From NCBI GenBank assembly GCA_902609035.1, contig CACLQG010000017.1, positions 1-23,690 on the forward strand: a DNA stretch of 23,690 bases. The letters run 5' to 3'. Shown piece by piece: positions 18,361 through 23,690 of this stretch. This DNA is from an uncultured Bacteroidota bacterium. GTDB taxonomy: Bacteria; Bacteroidota; Bacteroidia; Flavobacteriales; Flavobacteriaceae. Both the position numbers and the translations under genes were made by a program. The stretch's first letter is position 1. Each line of letters starts with the position of its first letter. Below the pieces are notes generated by a model. That model worked only from the letters and a program-made list of their open reading frames with translations. It did not search any database and was not told where the DNA came from.

Positions 18361-19271
18361 CCTTTACCACATTTAATGGTCTCCATAATTTTATCCCCTC
18401 CCTTGGACAGGACTTCATGAGCAGCCTCGAAAGCTAAGTTTTCGTTAGCAGATAAATCTTCCTCTTTTTGGGTAATTACAGCGTTTCGTCCATCCAAGGA
18501 AAAAACACCACCCTTGAAGTGAATTTTGTCTTGAAGGAAAAAAGCGTGAGCTCCAATAGGTGCAGTACATCCCCCCTCTAGTGTGCGCAGAAAGTCCCTT
18601 TCGATAGCAACACAGGTTTGAGTAGGCTGATGGTTGATTTTTTGCAATTGCTCAATAAATGAAAAATCACTGGTTCTGCAGACAACACCAATAGCCCCTT
18701 GTGCAGGTGCAGGAATCATCCAATCCAACTCTTTGTAATACGCGCCTAAGAGTTCAGCTCTTTCCAACCCAGCTTTAGCAAAAATAGCCCCTTCCCAATT
18801 GCTAGAAAATAATTTATCCATTCGCGTTTGCACATTGCCCCGTAAATCAACCATATGGTGGTTGGGGTAACGATGCAACCATTGGGCTTTTCGCCTCAAA
18901 CTGCCAGTGGCTATAGTTGAGCAGGATTCCAAATCAAACTTATTTGTTTGTATCAAAATATCTCCTGCGCTACCTCGCTCGAGAACAGCGGCGAGCAGAA
19001 GTCCATCGGGTAGTTGAGTGGGTACATCCTTGAGACTATGAACTGCAATATCAACTCGATTTTCGAGGAGAGCAATGTCCAGAGCCTTGGTAAATACCCC
19101 TTGAATCCCCATCGCATAAATCGGTTGGTTATGGTTTAGATCCCCAACACTTTTAGTGGCTATCATTTGAGTGTTGATATGGCTCGCTTCTAGTAGATCA
19201 ACTACCTTATGGGCTTGCCATAGGGCCAATTGACTGTCCCGGGTCCCAATGCGAAGGGTTTGATCAAACAT
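18357..19271 (-). CDS. hemC: Hydroxymethylbilane synthase (porphobilinogen deaminase)
   Basis: 304 residues. It polymerises four porphobilinogens on a dipyrromethane cofactor. The start RIGTRDSQLALWQA, the catalytic Asp region VDIAVHSLKDVPT, ATGSLRRKAQ, DLRGNVQTRMDKL and the cofactor-carrying C235 in LEGGCTAPIGAHAF are all present. The C-terminal domain is complete. It overlaps hemA by 8 bp and hemD by 4 bp. Confidence 0.97.
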   Translation of the reverse strand: MFDQTLRIGTRDSQLALWQAHKVVDLLEASHINTQMIATKSVGDLNHNQPIYAMGIQGVFTKALDIALLENRVDIAVHSLKDVPTQLPDGLLLAAVLERGSAGDILIQTNKFDLESCSTIATGSLRRKAQWLHRYPNHHMVDLRGNVQTRMDKLFSSNWEGAIFAKAGLERAELLGAYYKELDWMIPAPAQGAIGVVCRTSDFSFIEQLQKINHQPTQTCVAIERDFLRTLEGGCTAPIGAHAFFLQDKIHFKGGVFSLDGRNAVITQKEEDLSANENLAFEAAHEVLSKGGDKIMETIKCGKG

Positions 19272-20469
19272 CTAACTTTGAATCCAATTGATAAACATTT
19301 TGGAGTAGTGCCATGGTTTGATCAGCTTTGGAAGGGTTTTCTTTTAAGTAACTGGCTATTTTTCCAGTGAGCCGGTATACAATTTGTGAGAATTCTTGCA
19401 CCTCACCCTGTTCTTTTTGTTGACCATCAAGCAGTTTTTGCTTTAAGGCATTTAGGGTGGGGGCAAATTTTCTGTGGTCAACCCACTGCAAAAATTCAGC
19501 TTCAACTTGATGGAGTATCTCGTTGGCTTGGGGAATAAACTTTCCTCTCTTTTTGAGGGTAGCGTTGGTCAACTGGGATAGCTCATCCAAGTTAACCAGA
19601 GTAATATTTTCTTGATCACTTAATTTTGGATCCACATTTGAGGGAAGAGATAAATCCAATATTAGTAAAGGTTTATCCCTTGGCACAAAAGAAGCGTCAA
19701 CGGTAAGGTCTTTAGCACCGGTAGCGACAATCATGATGTCTGAATAATTAATTTCGGTTTTTAAATTATTGATATTTTTTACCACCAAATTAAATTTTCC
19801 CGCTACACGTTGGGCATTTTCTTGAGACCGATTAACAAGGGTAATTAGATTATTCTGAGTATGCTTAATCAGGTTTTCACAGGTGTTTCTACCAATTTTT
19901 CCTGTACCGAATAACAATATTTTTTTTTGAGAAACTTCTTTTACATGCTCCAAGATGTAGTGTACCGATGCAAAAGATACAGAGGTAGCTCCAGAGGACA
20001 AATCTGTTTCAGTTTTAATACGTTTGCTGGCCTGTATGACAGCATTGATCAGTCGCTCAGAGAAACCATTAACAATTTGATGGTCCTTGGAATTTTGAAA
20101 ACTTTTTTTCATTTGGCCAATGATTTCAAAATCGCCAATAATTTGACTTTCCAAACCACAGCCAACACGAAAAACATGATTCAATGCTTTTCGATCACTC
20201 AACACATAACCTTTTTCTAAAAAAAGTGACTCATCGCCGCCTGAGAAAGTACACAAATAATCAATGAATTTTTTGGGTTCATCAACGAATCCCATTAATT
20301 CTGTTCTATTACAAGTGGAGATAACCATTAACTCATCTAGCCCATCGGCCTTGGCTTGCATTAGTAGGTGTTCAATTTGCTTTTTGTTTAAACTGAAATA
20401 TCCACGAGTTGTAAGGTCAGCATTCTTGTAGCTTAAGCCAACAACACAATATTGAATGGTATGTCTCAA
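19264..20469 (-). CDS. hemA: Glutamyl-tRNA reductase
   Basis: 401 residues. It reduces glutamyl-tRNA to glutamate-1-semialdehyde, the committed step of the C5 route. Catalytic C53 lies in VISTCNRTELMGF, GCGLESQIIGDFEI is the substrate region, GTGKIG at 188-193 binds NADPH, and a C-terminal helical dimerisation region follows (about 300-401). The start is a TTG: a TAG stop lies four codons upstream in the same frame, and the next in-frame ATG would cut into the core, so TTG is forced. A weak start at the first gene may keep the output of the pathway low. HemL, the next enzyme, is not in the window. Confidence 0.96.
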   Translation of the reverse strand: MRHTIQYCVVGLSYKNADLTTRGYFSLNKKQIEHLLMQAKADGLDELMVISTCNRTELMGFVDEPKKFIDYLCTFSGGDESLFLEKGYVLSDRKALNHVFRVGCGLESQIIGDFEIIGQMKKSFQNSKDHQIVNGFSERLINAVIQASKRIKTETDLSSGATSVSFASVHYILEHVKEVSQKKILLFGTGKIGRNTCENLIKHTQNNLITLVNRSQENAQRVAGKFNLVVKNINNLKTEINYSDIMIVATGAKDLTVDASFVPRDKPLLILDLSLPSNVDPKLSDQENITLVNLDELSQLTNATLKKRGKFIPQANEILHQVEAEFLQWVDHRKFAPTLNALKQKLLDGQQKEQGEVQEFSQIVYRLTGKIASYLKENPSKADQTMALLQNVYQLDSKLDV

Positions 20470-20492
20470 AAGTCTGGTCTAAATTCCTAGAA

Positions 20493-20500
20493 CAAAATTA
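20493..20500 (-). promoter_or_regulatory. Candidate -7 promoter box for the hemA operon
   Basis: On the minus strand TAATTTTG matches TAnnTTTG exactly, 23 bp upstream of the hemA TTG codon. A TTTG at 20516-20519 could be the -33 element, with 15 bp spacing, which is short. It would drive hemA-C-D-E-F-B. Confidence 0.45.
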
Positions 20501-20593
20501 AAAAGAGGATTACTTCAAAAACAACGCCAGAGGAACTATTAATAACCAAGAAGGTTTTTTGTTTTATTTTTTTTTAAATACCAATAAATATAA

Positions 20594-20601
20594 TAATTTT
20601 G
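20594..20601 (+). promoter_or_regulatory. Candidate -7 promoter box for the AraC regulator gene
   Basis: TAATTTTG matches TAnnTTTG exactly on the plus strand, 70 bp upstream of the regulator's ATG and 21 bp upstream of the palindrome at 20623-20637. No -33 element at normal spacing is obvious; the upstream region is T-rich. Confidence 0.35.
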
Positions 20602-20622
20602 AATGGATTATGATCAAATTAA

Positions 20623-20637
20623 TTAGAATTATTCTAA
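20623..20637. promoter_or_regulatory. Perfect 7-1-7 palindrome, Fur/PerR-like operator candidate
   Basis: TTAGAAT-T-ATTCTAA is a perfect inverted repeat with one central base, the geometry of Fur-family boxes. It differs from the PerR box TTATAAT-N-ATTATAA by one symmetrical change in each half. It lies between the divergent hemA operon and the AraC/hemH genes, downstream of the plus-strand -7 box, where a repressor could block transcription. A chance palindrome in AT-rich DNA cannot be excluded. Confidence 0.4.
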
Positions 20638-20671
20638 ATAACAATTTTGTTAAAACAACGATAGCGGGACA

Positions 20672-21529
20672 ATGAAAAAAACAATCATAGAAAGCGGTTT
20701 TTATATTTTGATATTCAAAAACGAACAGGATAAGATAAAAAGGTATGAAGAGCCCGTCAGTAAAGAATTCATACAGTTTCATTTTTGTCAAAATGGCTCT
20801 GGTACTTTTGAATTCAATGGCGGGAATTATCAACTGCCCTTAATATCTAAAAACATCAACCTATTGTATAACCCTCAGAGAGACCTTCCTATTGATTTAA
20901 ATTTGGCCCCAGATTCAGCATTAGTAAGCCTGTTGATTTCCATCAAAAAATTCCACGGTCTTTTTAGTGAGGACGCTGACCACATTCATTTCCTAAGTCC
21001 AGAAAACAACACCAAAAAATATTATGATACCCTACCGATAAGTCCCGCAATGAGTGTGGTATTGAGTCAAATAATGGAGACTAAAGTTCACGAGAGTATT
21101 CAGGCACTCTACTTGAAGGGAAAGGTTTATGAACTTTTGAGTATATTCTTCAATAAAAGCGAAGATGCTGATACAGAACAATGTCCTTTTTTGGTGGATG
21201 AAGAAAATGTAAGAAAAATCCGAAAGGCCAAAGAGATAATTTTAAGTCAGATGACAGAGCCGCCTACCTTACAGGCGCTTTCTACCGAAATTGGACTTAA
21301 TGTGAAAAAACTAAAAGAAGGTTTTAAGCAAATCTATGGGGATACTGTTTACGGTTATTTGTTGGATCACAAAATGAATGAAGCGCGGAGCATGCTCAAC
21401 TCCAGACAACACAACATCAACGAGATCAGTATAAAGCTTGGCTATAGCACTTCCAGCCATTTTATAGCCGCCTTCAAAAAGAAATTTGGGACGACTCCCA
21501 AAAAATATTTAATGTCATTATCTTCGTAA
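20672..21529 (+). CDS. AraC-family transcriptional regulator, PchR-like
   Basis: 285 residues. The N-terminal part (about 1-150) is a beta-rich, probably cupin-like sensor domain without clear metal ligands (FIQFHFCQNGSGTFEFN). The C-terminal part (about 187-283) has the double helix-turn-helix: PPTLQALSTEIGLNVKKLKE, then FKQIYGDTVYGYLLDHKM, and INEISIKLGYSTSSHFIAAF followed by KKKFGTTPKKYL, which is the AraC signature. The 'K-x-x-F-K-x-x-Y-G-x-T-V-Y-x-Y-L' block is characteristic of PchR-type regulators that respond to iron-siderophore complexes in Pseudomonas. It is divergent from hemA and just upstream of hemH, so control of the haem genes is a reasonable inference, not shown. Confidence 0.92.
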   Translation: MKKTIIESGFYILIFKNEQDKIKRYEEPVSKEFIQFHFCQNGSGTFEFNGGNYQLPLISKNINLLYNPQRDLPIDLNLAPDSALVSLLISIKKFHGLFSEDADHIHFLSPENNTKKYYDTLPISPAMSVVLSQIMETKVHESIQALYLKGKVYELLSIFFNKSEDADTEQCPFLVDEENVRKIRKAKEIILSQMTEPPTLQALSTEIGLNVKKLKEGFKQIYGDTVYGYLLDHKMNEARSMLNSRQHNINEISIKLGYSTSSHFIAAFKKKFGTTPKKYLMSLSS

Positions 21530-21539
21530 AAAATTGCAG

Positions 21540-22574
21540 ATGAAAGGTGTGCTATTGGTAAATCTGGGATCTCCAGACAGCCCCAACCCAAAAGATGTAA
21601 GAAAATATTTAGGTGAGTTCCTTATGGATGAACGAGTAGTTGACTTGCCAAAACCATTGCGAACTTTTTTGGTAAAAGGTATCATATTGAATACCCGACC
21701 TAGGAAGTCTGCCAAAGCCTATAAAAAAATATGGTGGGAGGAAGGTTCACCCTTAATTGTTTTGTCCAAAAGATTACAAGAGGCGGTCCAAAAAAAGGTA
21801 TCAGTTCGTATTAGTTTGGCAATGAGATATGGCTCCCCCTCAATTGAACTAGGTATCAAAGAACTGGTCGCTCAAGGGGTAGACGAAATCATGTTATTCC
21901 CTCTATATCCTCAATTTGCTATGGCAACTACAGAAACGATTTTGGTACAGGCGGAAAAAATCAGAAATGAAAAATATCCAGACATAGAATTTACGATCTT
22001 GCCTCCATTCTACAACCACCCAGATTATTTAAAAGTACTTTCCCAAAGTATAGAAGAGGATTTAAGAGATAAGAAATGGGAACATTTACTATTCTCCTAT
22101 CATGGGGTCCCCGAGCGTCATATTCGAAAGTCTGATATAACCAAGTCCCATTGTAAGATAGATAAGAGTTGTTGTCATAATGCATCAGAAGCTCATCAAT
22201 ATTGCTACCGCCATCAGTGTTATGAGACTACACGAAAAGTAGCGGAGTATCTAGAACTAAAGGAAGGGACTTACTCCACCAGTTTCCAATCACGATTGGG
22301 TTTAGACCCATGGCTACAACCCTACACCGATCAAACGGTAGCTCGATTTGCAAAAAAAGGAATGAAAAATATGGCCATTGTAACCCCCGCATTTGTTTCC
22401 GATTGTCTCGAAACCCTAGAAGAAATTGGTATGGAAGCCGTAGAAGATTTTGAAGATAAGGGAGGACAAGAGCTTCATGTAATCCCATGTATTAACGCAA
22501 GGTCAGACTGGGTAAATGTTGTGAGCCGCTGGATTGACCAATGGGCCAAAGCGGAAATCGCTAACACTTCATGA
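21540..22574 (+). CDS. hemH: Ferrochelatase
   Basis: 344 residues from the ATG at 21540 (MKGVLLVNLGSPDSP); a TTG two codons upstream is less likely. It inserts Fe2+ into protoporphyrin IX. The catalytic His is H188 in LLFSYHGVPERH, and the conserved acidic helix is ETLEEIGMEAVEDFEDKGG, followed by VIPCINARSDWV. An internal Cys-rich segment (C205, C211, C212, C222, C227) follows the catalytic His; such segments bind a [2Fe-2S] cluster in some bacterial ferrochelatases, so a cluster is possible. Its start is 10 bp after the AraC gene and its stop overlaps the MATE start by 4 bp (ATGA), so the three may be one transcript. Confidence 0.96.
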   Translation: MKGVLLVNLGSPDSPNPKDVRKYLGEFLMDERVVDLPKPLRTFLVKGIILNTRPRKSAKAYKKIWWEEGSPLIVLSKRLQEAVQKKVSVRISLAMRYGSPSIELGIKELVAQGVDEIMLFPLYPQFAMATTETILVQAEKIRNEKYPDIEFTILPPFYNHPDYLKVLSQSIEEDLRDKKWEHLLFSYHGVPERHIRKSDITKSHCKIDKSCCHNASEAHQYCYRHQCYETTRKVAEYLELKEGTYSTSFQSRLGLDPWLQPYTDQTVARFAKKGMKNMAIVTPAFVSDCLETLEEIGMEAVEDFEDKGGQELHVIPCINARSDWVNVVSRWIDQWAKAEIANTS

Positions 22575-23690
22575 ACAGCGGATCGGCATCTTTTGGCACT
22601 CAACCCATACCTCAGTTACTCATCAAACAAGCAGTGCCTGCCTCTATTGGGATTCTGGTCATGTCTCTAAATGTTCTCATTGACACCATTTTTGTTGGAC
22701 AATGGATAGGTTCCAATGCCATTGCTGCCATCAATGTAGTTTTACCCGTTTCATTTTTTATTGCTGCACTGGGAATGGCAATAGGTTTGGGAGGCGGATC
22801 CCTTATCTCAAGATCACTAGGTAAAAATAATTTAGAAAAGGCCACAAAAACATTCGGGAATCAAATTGTTTTGACATTTTCACTGACCATTGGTTTTGTT
22901 CTATTTGGTTTGATTTTTATCGAAGGGATTATTCCTGCTTTTGGAGGTAAAGGGGCCCTTTTTAAACCCGCCAAAATATACTACACTATCGTTCTTTATG
23001 GTGTTCCTATTTTGGGCTACTGTATGATGGGAAACAATGTAATTCGTTCAGTGGGTAAACCCAAAAATGCAATGTATGCAATGATGCTCCCTTCTATTTC
23101 CAATCTCATTTTGGACTATGTATTGATTTATATATTTGATTTTGGAATGTATGGAGCCGCATGGGCAACTACCTTATCTTATGCTGTGTGTGCCTTTTAC
23201 ATAATATTTTTTTTTAAATCCAAAAAGTCAGAATTACACCTTAAGATCAGTGATTTGAAATTGGATTTAGGAATTACCAAAGAGATATGCGCTTTGGGTT
23301 CCGTTACTTTAATAAGGCAAGGAGTGGTCAGTCTATCGGTTTTGTTAGTGAACAATTTATTGTTTAGCTTGGGTGGGGAATCGGCAGTTGCCGTTTACGC
23401 CATAATTAGTAGACTTTTGATGTTCTCTCTTTTTCCCGTATTGGGAATTACCCAAGGGTTTGTTCCTATTGCAGGTTTTAATTATGGTGCGGATAATAAA
23501 AAGAGAGTGGAACAAGTCATCCGAACCGCCGTACTTTACGCCACCGGCTTGGCTACTTTGGTTTTTCTTATGATCAATTTATTTTCAGACACTATTGGAG
23601 TGGTTTTCACCAATGATCCTCTGGTATTGGAAAAAACACCTGCAGCCATTCGATGGGTCTTTGCAGCTACTCCCATCGTAGGATTTCAAT
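22571..23690 (+). CDS. MATE-family efflux transporter (partial, runs off the right end)
   Basis: The ATG at 22571 overlaps the hemH stop (ATGA) and the frame is open to the window end, giving 373 residues of an expected 440-460. Many hydrophobic segments are visible, beginning with SIGILVMSLNVLIDTIFVGQ, the MATE first helix, then NAIAAINVVLPV and GMAIGLGGGSLISRSLGK. NVIRSVGKPKNAM and the second-half GITQGFVPIAGFNYGA are characteristic of the family. It exports cationic or other small molecules using Na+ or H+. Its overlap with hemH suggests coupled expression, perhaps to export a tetrapyrrole or toxic compound, but the substrate is unknown. Confidence 0.93.
   Translation, partial: MNSGSASFGTQPIPQLLIKQAVPASIGILVMSLNVLIDTIFVGQWIGSNAIAAINVVLPVSFFIAALGMAIGLGGGSLISRSLGKNNLEKATKTFGNQIVLTFSLTIGFVLFGLIFIEGIIPAFGGKGALFKPAKIYYTIVLYGVPILGYCMMGNNVIRSVGKPKNAMYAMMLPSISNLILDYVLIYIFDFGMYGAAWATTLSYAVCAFYIIFFFKSKKSELHLKISDLKLDLGITKEICALGSVTLIRQGVVSLSVLLVNNLLFSLGGESAVAVYAIISRLLMFSLFPVLGITQGFVPIAGFNYGADNKKRVEQVIRTAVLYATGLATLVFLMINLFSDTIGVVFTNDPLVLEKTPAAIRWVFAATPIVGFQ

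Overview
The window looks like a chromosomal piece of a low-GC member of the Bacteroidota, most likely a Flavobacteriaceae. The reasons are the gene content and order (a hemA-C-D-E-F-B run facing an AraC regulator and hemH; glyS beside a ComF remnant and an Ig-like lipoprotein), the protein sequences themselves, and exact TAnnTTTG promoter boxes typical of the phylum. No rRNA, tRNA, CRISPR array, insertion sequence, prophage or integration site is visible.

Layout. 1-103: tail of a gene entering from the left. 186-2777 (+): a vWA-domain protein and its MoxR/magnesium-chelatase-like AAA+ ATPase, 3 bp apart. 2778-3595: a poorly coding stretch with fragments of an unidentified decayed minus-strand gene and one tiny membrane-peptide ORF. 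3596-5200 (-): Ig-like lipoprotein. 5235-5825 (-): a wrecked comF. 5899-10217 (+): glyS, exodeoxyribonuclease III (xth), an OmpA-type lipoprotein and an aldo/keto reductase. 10218-10723: convergent spacer. 10724-14757 (-): a tandem-ABC ATPase, a decayed 3'-5' exonuclease, a serine hydrolase and a decayed O6-methylguanine-DNA methyltransferase. 14758-20469 (-): hemB, hemF, hemE, hemD, hemC, hemA, transcribed in the order hemA to hemB. 20470-20671: divergent control region. 20672-23690 (+): PchR-like AraC regulator, hemH and the start of a MATE transporter.

How it works together. The right half encodes most of a haem pathway from glutamyl-tRNA (C5 route): HemA, HemB, HemC, HemD, HemE, oxygen-dependent HemF and ferrochelatase HemH. 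HemL and any protoporphyrinogen oxidase are not here and must lie elsewhere. The six biosynthetic genes overlap or nearly touch, so they are probably one transcript. The divergent control region contains a perfect 7-1-7 palindrome close to the Fur/PerR type of operator, next to an AraC/PchR-type regulator gene, which suggests iron- or peroxide-linked control.

The most striking feature is gene decay. Three genes recognisable as comF, a PolB-like 3'-5' exonuclease and ogt, plus one unidentified gene, carry frameshifts, stops, a deletion and lost active-site residues, while every gene between them is intact. Two or three of the losses concern DNA repair or DNA handling. I see no convincing new defence, mobile or biosynthetic system; the points worth checking are this decay, the operator candidate, and the vWA/AAA+ pair.
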